Below are positions 8,587 to 16,459 of a DNA stretch of 37,723 nucleotides, one piece after another; the first letter of the stretch is position 1, and each line of letters begins with the position of its first letter. The notes below the pieces were generated by a model, which saw only the letters and a list, made by a program, of their open reading frames with translations, was not told the DNA's origin and ran no database searches. Location: contig JALHNV010000030.1 of NCBI GenBank assembly GCA_022843325.1, forward strand, positions 1 to 37,723, written 5' to 3'. This stretch comes from Pseudolabrys sp. (GTDB lineage Bacteria; Pseudomonadota; Alphaproteobacteria; Rhizobiales; Xanthobacteraceae). The position numbers and the translations under genes are program-made.

Positions 8587-9210
8587 TTGGCAAAGGCGCC
8601 GGAGCCGGTTCAAGCCAGGAATAGTCGCGGTCGGGCTTTGGCTGCTGCAGCGATTGTATTGCTGGTAACGGGATGTAGCGGGGTGCCGGATCTTGGCGGT
8701 GCGCTTTCAACGACTGCCCCGCCAGACGCCGCGGTTCATCAGGCGTCCCCGGCGGCGATCGCGCTGGCGCCGGGCGACAAGATTCGCGTTACCGTCTTCG
8801 GCGAAGACAAGCTGACCGGTGATTATCTGCTCGATACCGGCGGTTATGTGGCCTTGCCGCTGGCCGGCAGCGTCAAGGCCGCCGGGCTGACCACGCCCGA
8901 ACTGGAGCGGACGCTCGAGAAGCGTTTTGGCGGCAGCTATCTCCGCAACCCCAAGGTGACCGTGGAGGTCATGACGTTCCGGGCCTTTTACGTCCTCGGC
9001 GAGGTGCAAAGGCCCGGTGAGTTTCCGTATCGGGCCGGGCTTAACGTGTTGAGCGCCATTGCGATTGCAGGCGGCGCGACGTACCGCGCCAGCACGTCCG
9101 AAGTGATCATCCAGCGGTCGGGCACCACCACGCTGCTGAAATATCCTCAGTCGCCTTCGATTGCCGTGATGCCCGGCGATCTCGTGCGCGTTCCCGAACG
9201 GTATTTCTAG
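8587..9210 (+). CDS. Polysaccharide export lipoprotein, Wza/GumB-like
   Basis: A protein of about 207 residues. A hydrophobic N-terminal segment ends in the lipobox LVTGC, so it should be lipidated and anchored in the outer membrane. A Poly_export domain (PF02563) follows: APGDKIRVTVFGEDKLTGDY and YVALPLAGSVKAAGL. Then comes an SLBB-type beta-grasp domain with YVLGEVQRPGEFPYRAG. It is the short single-SLBB form often seen in rhizobial clusters. TTG at 8587 is the best start, with GGAGA 5 nt upstream; GTG at 8569 is an alternative. It should form the export channel with the Wzc-type protein encoded at 13328. Confidence 0.9.
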   Translation: MAKAPEPVQARNSRGRALAAAAIVLLVTGCSGVPDLGGALSTTAPPDAAVHQASPAAIALAPGDKIRVTVFGEDKLTGDYLLDTGGYVALPLAGSVKAAGLTTPELERTLEKRFGGSYLRNPKVTVEVMTFRAFYVLGEVQRPGEFPYRAGLNVLSAIAIAGGATYRASTSEVIIQRSGTTTLLKYPQSPSIAVMPGDLVRVPERYF

Positions 9211-9642
9211 CTAGCGGCAGAGCGGATACAGCCTGGCCAAGTCGGCCCCGCGCAAATAGATCATGTCCGGCCGTAGCCCGCCGTTCTGATCCAGCCACGC
9301 CTGGATAGGCTTGGGATACATGCCATAAAGCAGCCGTGTGGCCTCGTAATCGACGACAAGCAGACCCGACGGATCGGGCGCAAAGGCGGCATGGAAGCCG
9401 AAGACAGCCCGCTCGGTGACGCAGATCTTGTGTGACGGGACGAGGCCTATAACAGCGGTGCATGCCGAATAACATTTACCGTCAATTACGACGCGCTGCT
9501 CCGACCGGTTCAATTCCGAGAACCGGACGATATAATCGCCAAGCGGTCCGCCTGGATCATCGGCGATCCAGACTGAAGCGTCGGCGATGGTGGCCAATCC
9601 GCTTGCCAATAACGCGAATGCGAGACGTGTGAGTGTCGGCAT
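9211..9642 (-). CDS. Small secreted protein with ClpP-like Ser/His motif
   Basis: A 143-residue protein with a signal peptide (about residues 1-22). The mature part contains a GGPLGDYI segment (31-38), then VVIDGKCYSACTAVIG (51-66) and RAVFGFHAA (78-86). This order resembles the Ser-containing CASACA box and downstream GFH box of COG3904-like periplasmic proteins with a ClpP/crotonase fold, making Ser59 and His84 candidate active residues; that is inference. Cys57, Cys61, Cys74 and Cys142 could form disulfides. The ATG at 9642 has GAGGG upstream on the minus strand; the frame stays open to 9933, but the signal peptide argues for 9642. Its stop directly abuts the stop of the Wza-like gene. Function unknown. 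Confidence 0.7.
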   Translation of the reverse strand: MPTLTRLAFALLASGLATIADASVWIADDPGGPLGDYIVRFSELNRSEQRVVIDGKCYSACTAVIGLVPSHKICVTERAVFGFHAAFAPDPSGLLVVDYEATRLLYGMYPKPIQAWLDQNGGLRPDMIYLRGADLARLYPLCR

Positions 9643-9801
9643 GGCGCCCTCGCAGCAGCTCGACGCCATGATCCGCCATCGGGCGTGCGCCATCAAACCA
9701 TTTCCGTGCTCCGGCCGCTGGAATCTGGTAATGTCGCCGACACTTAAATGAATTGATTTCTCGGGCCGACCGTCTTTGTTGCGTTGGACTGATTGATCCG
9801 A

Positions 9802-11121
9802 ATGATGCCCGGTCACAAACCAGCGCGGCGCCTTGCCATCAAGGTGGCCGTATTCGCTTTGGGGGGATGGATTGCTTGCGGCGCTTCCGTTGCGCAGCAC
9901 GCGCCGGAGGTGCCGTCGCGGCAGGTTTTCCATTCGAGGATCGAGCCGCTCACCGACACGATCGAACTCCAGTCAGCCGATCCCCGGCCGAAGTCCAATC
10001 ACGGTGCATTGCAGGTGCTGGACTGGCTCCTGTACGGCAAGGTGTCGCTCGGCGGTGCCTACGACGACAACATTTTCTCGTCCTCCTCCCGGAAGGCCGT
10101 GTACGGCACGCGATTTCAGCCATCGCTGGTGGCCTCGCGCAATACCGGCATCCAGCGGACGTTACTGTATGGCGCCGGCGATCTTCGCTATTACCCGTCG
10201 GAGGGCGTCACCGATATCCTGGCGTCGACCGTTGGTCTTGCCCATGTCTGGGAAATTCAACGCGACCTCGTTCTCCGCGGCCAGTTCGATGTGTTGCGCG
10301 GCAAGCAGAGTTCGTCATTGGCGAACACGGCCGGTGCGATTTATACGGAGCCGTTGAACTACACCAGCCTGTTCGCCTCGACCTTGATCGAAAAGTCGTT
10401 CGGCCGGTTTTTTACCGCTATCGGAAGCAGCGTCACCGGAAACCTCTTCGAGGATACCCGCAACAGCCTCGGCACCGAGATCGATCAGTCGTTCCGGGAT
10501 GGCACACGCACGACCATCAATGGGCGCGTTGGCTATCATATTTCCCCCATTGTTTATGCCTTCGTCGAGCCATCGTTGAACTGGGGGCGGTTCAGGTCGT
10601 CATCGCTGAATTCGGACGGCTACCGGATCGTCGGCGGACTGGGGACGGCGCGCATCGGGCTGTTCAACGGCGAGATCTATGGCGGCACACTGACCGAGCA
10701 TTTCAACGACCCGCTGACCCCGAAACTGAGCAGGGCGATTTTTGGCGGGCAGCTGTCGTGGTACCCGACCCGCTTTGTCACGTTGAGCGCGCTCTACGAT
10801 CAGTCTCTGGGGACGTCCGATTTCAGCCCGCATGTCTTCGGCGCTGGTTCGGTCACGAAAATATCCACGGCGCAATTTGTGGCGAACTGGGGTGTTCTGA
10901 GTAACGTTGCCATCCAGGGCTTCGTAAAGCTTCAGGATCTGGAGTTTCTGGGGTCGACCCGAGAAGATGCTGTTAATCAATATGGGGCGAACGTCACCTA
11001 TATGATCAATGAAAGACTTGGTATTACTTTTGAGTATTCTTACGTCAGCCGAACAAGCAACGTTGCCGGCGTCGACTTTACAAAAAACTTCTTTTCGTTG
11101 GGTGGGAAGTCAAAGTTCTAA
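9802..11121 (+). CDS. Outer-membrane beta-barrel protein (BBP2-like)
   Basis: A protein of about 439 residues with a signal peptide (hydrophobic core AVFALGGWIACGASVAQ). The rest is rich in alternating strands typical of 'putative beta-barrel porin 2' (PF10082). An early segment reads VSLGGAYDDNIFSSSS, a signature of this family, and the C-terminus ends with Phe (SLGGKSKF), as expected for a BAM-assembled barrel. It probably forms an outer-membrane pore or a secretin-like partner for polysaccharide export. Start options are TTG 9793, ATG 9802 and ATG 9805. The last 150 bp are noticeably richer in A/T than the surroundings. Confidence 0.83.
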   Translation: MMPGHKPARRLAIKVAVFALGGWIACGASVAQHAPEVPSRQVFHSRIEPLTDTIELQSADPRPKSNHGALQVLDWLLYGKVSLGGAYDDNIFSSSSRKAVYGTRFQPSLVASRNTGIQRTLLYGAGDLRYYPSEGVTDILASTVGLAHVWEIQRDLVLRGQFDVLRGKQSSSLANTAGAIYTEPLNYTSLFASTLIEKSFGRFFTAIGSSVTGNLFEDTRNSLGTEIDQSFRDGTRTTINGRVGYHISPIVYAFVEPSLNWGRFRSSSLNSDGYRIVGGLGTARIGLFNGEIYGGTLTEHFNDPLTPKLSRAIFGGQLSWYPTRFVTLSALYDQSLGTSDFSPHVFGAGSVTKISTAQFVANWGVLSNVAIQGFVKLQDLEFLGSTREDAVNQYGANVTYMINERLGITFEYSYVSRTSNVAGVDFTKNFFSLGGKSKF

Positions 11122-11177
11122 TCTGCCGGCGCCATCAACGCCGAATGATTGCGGTGAAAACTCCCGCCGGGTTTCAA

Positions 11178-11206
11178 TTGCGACCGACCACACGCTATGG
11201 TAACAT
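11178..11206 (+). promoter_or_regulatory. Possible sigma-70-type promoter
   Basis: TTGCGA (11178-11183) and TAACAT (11201-11206) are separated by 17 bp, in a 141-bp gap before the small secreted protein gene. It could start the transcript running through wzy, wzc and downstream genes. This is a pattern match only. Confidence 0.35.
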
Positions 11207-11262
11207 AATGGAGTTGTTCGTGTTTATGTTGCGCTGACGCGAAAAACGCGAGGGGGCGGGCA

Positions 11263-11724
11263 ATGCGGACGCTGATGTCAGCCGTGGTCGCTGTTGCGCT
11301 TGTGGCCGTTAATTTCCCGATTGCACCCGGCACGGCGCAAACGCGGGGAACGGCGGCCAACATGAATCCGAGCGAGAAGCCGGCCGATGCGGCGGTGCTG
11401 GTTGCCTTCACGATCAGGTCCTTTCCGAGCGGCGGCGAACCCTTGAAGGCCGCGATCACCGACCTGGTGATCAAGTATCCACGCTTTGCAACCCATGTTG
11501 CCGTTCACCTCCGCAACGACCGGTCCCTGTCTCCGGCGCAGAGAGATGCGGTCATCGCCGGCCTCGCCGCGGCGTTGAACCGCCTCGGCGTTGTTGCGCA
11601 GGCAGACGGCGTCGATCCCCTGACCTTGGCCCTCATCCTGGGCGGCGCCGGTGCGGCTGGCTTCGGCCTGTATCAAGCGACGAAAGGCTCCGGCTCTTCC
11701 ACGCCGGTCGTCAGCCCCAACTGA
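11263..11724 (+). CDS. Small secreted or membrane-anchored protein of unknown function
   Basis: A 153-residue protein I do not recognise. It has a signal peptide ending near GTAQT (residue 26), an alpha/beta-like middle (LKAAITDLVIKYPRFATHV, then SPAQRDAVIAGLAAALNRL) and a C-terminal glycine/alanine-rich hydrophobic segment (LILGGAGAAGFGLYQATKG) with a short polar tail. The C-terminal segment could be a membrane anchor or a glycine-zipper helix. GAGGGGGCGGG lies just before the ATG. It sits between the barrel protein and the polymerase gene, so a role in polysaccharide export or retention is a reasonable guess and nothing more. Confidence 0.7.
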   Translation: MRTLMSAVVAVALVAVNFPIAPGTAQTRGTAANMNPSEKPADAAVLVAFTIRSFPSGGEPLKAAITDLVIKYPRFATHVAVHLRNDRSLSPAQRDAVIAGLAAALNRLGVVAQADGVDPLTLALILGGAGAAGFGLYQATKGSGSSTPVVSPN

Positions 11725-11766
11725 GGGATGCGGCGCCGGTGTCCGGCTCATGCCCAAAGGCGAGAC

Positions 11767-13281
11767 ATGATTTTCGCCGTCGACGACAAGGTTTCCTTTC
11801 GGCGCGCGGCGGCGCTCGATGTGTCATTTCGATCGGATGCATTGGCCGTCTCTGGCGAACACCGCGACGTGTCGTCGCCGGGGCGTGAAGCCTCCCATGT
11901 CTGGACGACGATCGAAAAGAGTCTGTTCGCCCTGGCGATCCTGGGCATGGCCTGGGTGCCGTTCTGGCTTGGCAGCAACCGCGACATCGCCTGGCTGATC
12001 AACGCAGCGTATTTTGGTGCGCTGGTGGTGGCGCTGGAAGCGGGCCTGCTGCTGACCGGCACGGCGCATCCGGTGGCGCTCAGGAAGGTGGCTGTTCCCG
12101 CGCTGCTGTATGCGGTGACATGCCTGTGGGTCGCTGTCCAATACAGCACGACGGTGCCGTCCTGGCTCGAACACCCGTTGTATCAATACGGCCGCGACAC
12201 GCTGAACGTCGACATTCAGGGCAGCATTTCCATCAACCGTGAACTGACGGCTCTGGCGCTGCTCCGCCTGCTGACGGCGGGTGCGGTGTTCTGGCTGTTC
12301 CTGCAACTGTGCCGGTCGCCGCAACGGGCGCTGTGGACCGTACAGGCGATCGCCGTGATCGGCATCGCTTACGGCATCTACGGCATCGTCGCCTATTTTG
12401 TCTTTCCCGGTACCATCCTGTGGCTGCCCAAACTCGCCTATCTGGATTCGGTCACGTCGACCTTCATCAACCGCAACTCCTATGCAACCTATGCCGGGAT
12501 CGGACTGGCGGCGGCGCTTGCCTGCACGATCAACGCCTACACGCGCAATACCGCGGCTGCCGGGCGATCGGTGTCGCGCCGGCTTGTCGCCTTCGCCGCA
12601 TCGACCGCGGGTGCCGCGGGATTGTGGATCGCCGGCACTTTCATTCTGGGACTGGCTTTGGTGCGCACCGGGTCACGCGGCGGCATCCTCGCCGGGCTTG
12701 TCGGGCTTGCCGTGCTTGTCCTGATGATTGCGCTGCGCGGCCGCAATGCCGTCGCGGCGATGGCGAGCCTCGTTGGCTTGCTGGCCGCCGGTGCCGCCGT
12801 CTTTGTGTTCGGCGATGTGCTGGCCGGACGGCTGCTGGCTTTCGGGTTCGAGGCCAGCGACCGGCTCGCCGTCTACAAGCTGACGGTTCTTTCGATTCTG
12901 GATTCACCCTTGAAAGGCTTTGGCTATGGCACGTTTGCCTATGTCTTTCCGATGTACCGCGACAACAGTCTGAGTTCGTATGGGTTCTGGGATAAGGCGC
13001 ACAACACCTACCTCGAACTCTTCCAGGGCCTGGGCATCCCGGTTGCACTGCTCTTTCTCGCGATGGTCGCGATACTGGCGGCGCGATGTGCGCGGGCAGT
13101 GCTGAGCCGGAGAAGTTCGGCCACCGCACCGCTGGTCGCCGCCAGTACCACGGTCATCGTCGGACTCCACGCCTGTGTCGACTTCAGCCTGCAGATCCAG
13201 GCCGTCGCCTTGACCTGGACAGCGCTGCTGGCGGCCGGCGTGGCGCAATCCTGGCGCAGCGAGGTCGATACCGCGGCTTAG
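11767..13281 (+). CDS. O-antigen ligase/Wzy-type polymerase
   Basis: A 504-residue polytopic membrane protein with about 11-12 segments. It carries the Wzy_C/O-antigen ligase (PF04932) pattern: RTGSRGGILAGLVGLAVLVL, then a periplasmic loop with YGTFAYVFPMYRD and KAHNTYLELFQGLGIPVA, where the His of the loop is typical of the family. It would polymerise lipid-linked repeat units in the periplasm. The ATG at 11767 has AAGGCGAG upstream; an ATG at 11728 would add 13 Arg-rich residues right after the previous stop. The gene lies directly upstream of the co-polymerase/kinase gene, a common wzy-wzc pairing. Confidence 0.85.
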   Translation: MIFAVDDKVSFRRAAALDVSFRSDALAVSGEHRDVSSPGREASHVWTTIEKSLFALAILGMAWVPFWLGSNRDIAWLINAAYFGALVVALEAGLLLTGTAHPVALRKVAVPALLYAVTCLWVAVQYSTTVPSWLEHPLYQYGRDTLNVDIQGSISINRELTALALLRLLTAGAVFWLFLQLCRSPQRALWTVQAIAVIGIAYGIYGIVAYFVFPGTILWLPKLAYLDSVTSTFINRNSYATYAGIGLAAALACTINAYTRNTAAAGRSVSRRLVAFAASTAGAAGLWIAGTFILGLALVRTGSRGGILAGLVGLAVLVLMIALRGRNAVAAMASLVGLLAAGAAVFVFGDVLAGRLLAFGFEASDRLAVYKLTVLSILDSPLKGFGYGTFAYVFPMYRDNSLSSYGFWDKAHNTYLELFQGLGIPVALLFLAMVAILAARCARAVLSRRSSATAPLVAASTTVIVGLHACVDFSLQIQAVALTWTALLAAGVAQSWRSEVDTAA

Positions 13282-13327
13282 ACGGCGCGACAGAAACGCA
13301 GGGAAATGGATTGGGGAAAGATTCAAG

Positions 13328-15565
13328 GTGCTTGAACGGACGCGCTCACTGGAGACCCGGCAGACCGTGGCGATGCCCGGCTCCGACGCCGTCGACTTGC
13401 GCGTGGTCCAGGTCTTTCTCTGGCGGCGCTGGAAACTCATTCTTGCCACCGCGGCGATCGTGGCCGCCGTAAGCTACATCGCGCTGCTCGTCGTCACGCC
13501 GCGTTACACTGCAACGGCTCAGGTTTTGCTGGACCCCAGCCGCCAGAAGCTGATCGGCACCAGCAACGTCGTTCCCGAGCTCAGTCTCGACACCGGCAGT
13601 GTCGATAGCCAGCTGTCGCTCATCCGCTCCACCAACCTGCTGCGCCGTGTCGTCGAAAGGACGAAGCTCACTCAGGACGGGGAGTTCGGCGTCGCACGGC
13701 GCACGAGCCTGCTGTCCCTCGTGGTCTCGTGGGTATGGCCGACCCCCGAGGTGGACGTGCCGGGCGCGGTTCCGGCACCGTCGTCGGCCGATCCGGTCCC
13801 GGCGGATGTGCTGCGGTCGATCGCACGCCTGCGCAGTGCTGTCGAAGTGACAAGGGTCCAGCGGACCTATGTGTTTTCCATTTCCGTTACCGCCGAGGAC
13901 CCGGTCAAGGCGGCCTTTCTGGCCAATGCCATCGCCGAAACCTATGTCGTCGACCAGCTCGACGCGCGCTATGAGGCGGCCAAAACCGCGGCAAACTGGC
14001 TGGCGCAACGCATGGAGGCGATGCGTGAGCAAGTGCGGGAATCCGAGGAGGCGGTGGCCAGCTTCCGCAACCAGCACAACCTGGTAACCACATCCAGCGA
14101 AGCGAAGATCACGATCTCCGAACAGCAGTTGTCCGAGCTGAACGCCAGGCTGGTGCAGGCGCGCGCTGAAACGGCCGCCCGCCGCGCGGCTTACGAACAG
14201 GCGGCGCAAGTGCAGGCGCGGGGCGGCAGCCTGCAAACGGTGTCGGAAGTGGTTCGCTCGCCGGTCATTTCCAGCCTTCGCTTCCAGCAATCGCAGGCCG
14301 CCCAGAAGGTCGCCGAGCTTGTCAGCCGCTACAACAGCGACCATCCGCTGGTGGTGAGAGCGCGCGCCGAACTGCGCGACGTCAATAACAGCATTGCCGA
14401 GGAAACCGGACGCATCATCGCCAATCTGAAGAACGAATTCGACGTCGCCAAAGCCCGAGAGGATTCCCTTCAGCAAAGTCTCGATCAGATATCGGGCGTG
14501 AGCGGCGGTCTCGACACCAGCATCGGTATCCGGTTGCGCGAGCTGGAGCGAAACAACGCCGCCAACAAGACCCTGTTCGAGAACTTCCTGTCGCAGGCAA
14601 AAATTACGGACGCGCAATCGACCTTCGTGGCGCGGGACGCGCGCATCATCTCTCCGGCGACCCGGCCCGGTTCTCCGTCTTTCCCGAAGAAGACCCTGGT
14701 TCTGTCGCTGGCCATTGTCGTCGGCCTGCTCATGGGGGTGGGCGGCGGCGTCGCACTCGACATGCTCAATGCCGGATTTCAGACGCAGCGCGAGATCGAA
14801 GAGAAACTCGGTGTCCCTTTCCTTGCCGCGTTGCCGCTGCTGACGGCGGCCGAGCGTACGGTGAACGGCAAAGTCCTGGAGCCGTCCACCTACAGCCAGG
14901 CCAAACCACTTTCGCATTATGCCGAATCGGTGCGCACGTTACGCATGGGCGTGCAAATGGCCGACGTCGATGAGCCCGCCAAGGTGGTTCTGATCACGTC
15001 ATCGGTCCCCAAGGAAGGCAAGTCGACGGTCGCCCTCAGCCTGGCCGTTTCGTCGCTCAAGGCGGGACTGCGCACGGTGATCATCGACGGCGATCTGCGG
15101 CACCCGTCGATTTCGCGCCACTTTGAACTGCACACGAGCCCCGGGCTGGTCGACCTTCTGGCGGGGACCATGGGGGTCGAGCAGACCATACTGAGCCGGT
15201 CCGGGCTGACGGTGATTCCGGCCGGATCGAAATCACAGAATCCGCCGGACCTGCTCGGCTCCGCGCGCATGAAGGGCCTCGTCGAGAAGCTGCGCGAAAC
15301 GTACGACTACGTGATCATCGATACGCCGCCGGTCGGTCCGGTCATTGACGCCAGGGTTGCGATGCAACTCGCCGACAAGGTGATCTTCGTCGTCCGTTGG
15401 CAATCGACCACGCGCGAACTGGTGATGCAATCGATCGAGGCGCTTGGGGCTGGCCGCAAACTGGCCGGCATCGTGCTTGGAATGGTCGATGAGTCCAAGG
15501 TGCCCCGTTATGGGCCTTACTCCAGGTACGCCAGCCAGCACTACAAGAGCTACTACGAGAACTGA
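13328..15565 (+). CDS. Wzc-type polysaccharide co-polymerase and tyrosine autokinase
   Basis: A 745-residue protein with the full Wzc architecture. The Wzz domain (PF02706) starts near residue 20 with TM1 at about 37-58. A long coiled-coil periplasmic region follows (about 200-400), then TM2 (about 457-480). The cytoplasmic BY-kinase has Walker A SSVPKEGKST (558-567, Lys565), Walker A' IIDGDLRHP (Asp587, Asp589) and Walker B VIIDTPP (Asp665). The C-terminus has six Tyr within 18 residues, the autophosphorylation cluster. It controls chain length and links the Wzy step to Wza export. The start is a GTG at 13328 with GGGGAAAG upstream; an ATG at 13373 is a weaker alternative. Confidence 0.95.
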   Translation: MLERTRSLETRQTVAMPGSDAVDLRVVQVFLWRRWKLILATAAIVAAVSYIALLVVTPRYTATAQVLLDPSRQKLIGTSNVVPELSLDTGSVDSQLSLIRSTNLLRRVVERTKLTQDGEFGVARRTSLLSLVVSWVWPTPEVDVPGAVPAPSSADPVPADVLRSIARLRSAVEVTRVQRTYVFSISVTAEDPVKAAFLANAIAETYVVDQLDARYEAAKTAANWLAQRMEAMREQVRESEEAVASFRNQHNLVTTSSEAKITISEQQLSELNARLVQARAETAARRAAYEQAAQVQARGGSLQTVSEVVRSPVISSLRFQQSQAAQKVAELVSRYNSDHPLVVRARAELRDVNNSIAEETGRIIANLKNEFDVAKAREDSLQQSLDQISGVSGGLDTSIGIRLRELERNNAANKTLFENFLSQAKITDAQSTFVARDARIISPATRPGSPSFPKKTLVLSLAIVVGLLMGVGGGVALDMLNAGFQTQREIEEKLGVPFLAALPLLTAAERTVNGKVLEPSTYSQAKPLSHYAESVRTLRMGVQMADVDEPAKVVLITSSVPKEGKSTVALSLAVSSLKAGLRTVIIDGDLRHPSISRHFELHTSPGLVDLLAGTMGVEQTILSRSGLTVIPAGSKSQNPPDLLGSARMKGLVEKLRETYDYVIIDTPPVGPVIDARVAMQLADKVIFVVRWQSTTRELVMQSIEALGAGRKLAGIVLGMVDESKVPRYGPYSRYASQHYKSYYEN

Positions 15566-15577
15566 TGCGGTGCCGGC

Positions 15578-16459
15578 ATGGGAACTTGTCGTTACCTTCT
15601 GTCATCGGTACGAAAGGCGGTGAAACGCCGGTATTACAGGTGCCAGAACTGCGGCGCGGCCGCCGGCGAACTGGTCCGGCGAAAGTACTTTGTTACGCAG
15701 CTCCGGCGTTGCGGCAACTGCGCATTGCTGTTCAGGACGCCGGTGGATGTCGCCGACGAGAACAGCGAATTCTACAATGGGACGTACCGGCAGGGCACGG
15801 TTACCGATACGCCGGACGACGACGCACTCGCCGTCCACATCGCCAGCGGGTTCTCCGGATTTCAGTACAGCTATGACAGGCATATCCGGCTGATGCAGGC
15901 CTGCGGCGCCGGCGCCGGCGCCAGGGTATTCGATTTTGGCTGCTCGTGGGGCTATGGCCCGTTTCAACTGGCCCGGCAGGGTCTGAAAGTCACGGCTTTC
16001 GAGATCGGCAGGAGCCGCGCGGATTTTGCACGGACGCGTTTGGGCGTCGATGTCATCGACGACCCTGGCGGCTTGCTGGCCTTCGCCGACAAGAATGCCG
16101 GCACATTCGATGTTTTCTTTTCCTCACACGTGCTGGAGCACGTGCCGTCGCCGGGAGAGACCATTGCCATTGCCACCCGGTTGTTGCGCCCGGGCGGAGT
16201 TTTCATCTCGCTGACGCCGAACGGGTCGACCGCAGCCCGGGTGGTGCAAAAGGACTGGGACAAATGGTGGGGTGAGGTTCATCCGAACTTTATCGACGAC
16301 GTGTATCTGAACAAGTCCCTGGCGCGGTGGCGTCGCGCGCTGTTCCGGTCACCCTTGAGCGACGGCGAGCTGGCGACGCTGATGCCGTCGCTGGCTTTCC
16401 CGGCTGTCATCGGACCGCTCGACACGCTCGAGCTGGGGTGCGTGGCGGTCAAGTCATGA
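15578..16459 (+). CDS. Class I SAM-dependent methyltransferase with N-terminal zinc ribbon
   Basis: A 293-residue protein. Four Cys (22, 25, 45, 48; CQNCG and CGNCA) form a likely zinc ribbon, a frequent N-terminal module in sugar or cell-surface methyltransferases. The Rossmann methyltransferase core (Methyltransf_23-like) has motif I VFDFGCSWGYG, an acidic strand end FEIG, and the post-motif DVFFSSHVLEHVPSPGET with LRPGGVFISLTPNG. It probably methylates a sugar of the repeat unit. It begins 12 bp after the kinase gene and its stop overlaps the Wzx start by ATGA. Confidence 0.85.
   Translation: MGTCRYLLSSVRKAVKRRYYRCQNCGAAAGELVRRKYFVTQLRRCGNCALLFRTPVDVADENSEFYNGTYRQGTVTDTPDDDALAVHIASGFSGFQYSYDRHIRLMQACGAGAGARVFDFGCSWGYGPFQLARQGLKVTAFEIGRSRADFARTRLGVDVIDDPGGLLAFADKNAGTFDVFFSSHVLEHVPSPGETIAIATRLLRPGGVFISLTPNGSTAARVVQKDWDKWWGEVHPNFIDDVYLNKSLARWRRALFRSPLSDGELATLMPSLAFPAVIGPLDTLELGCVAVKS

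Noticed and set aside
13346..14917. A 523-codon open frame on the minus strand
   Set aside because: It is antisense to the Wzc-type kinase, whose motifs are unmistakable, and shows no domain of its own.
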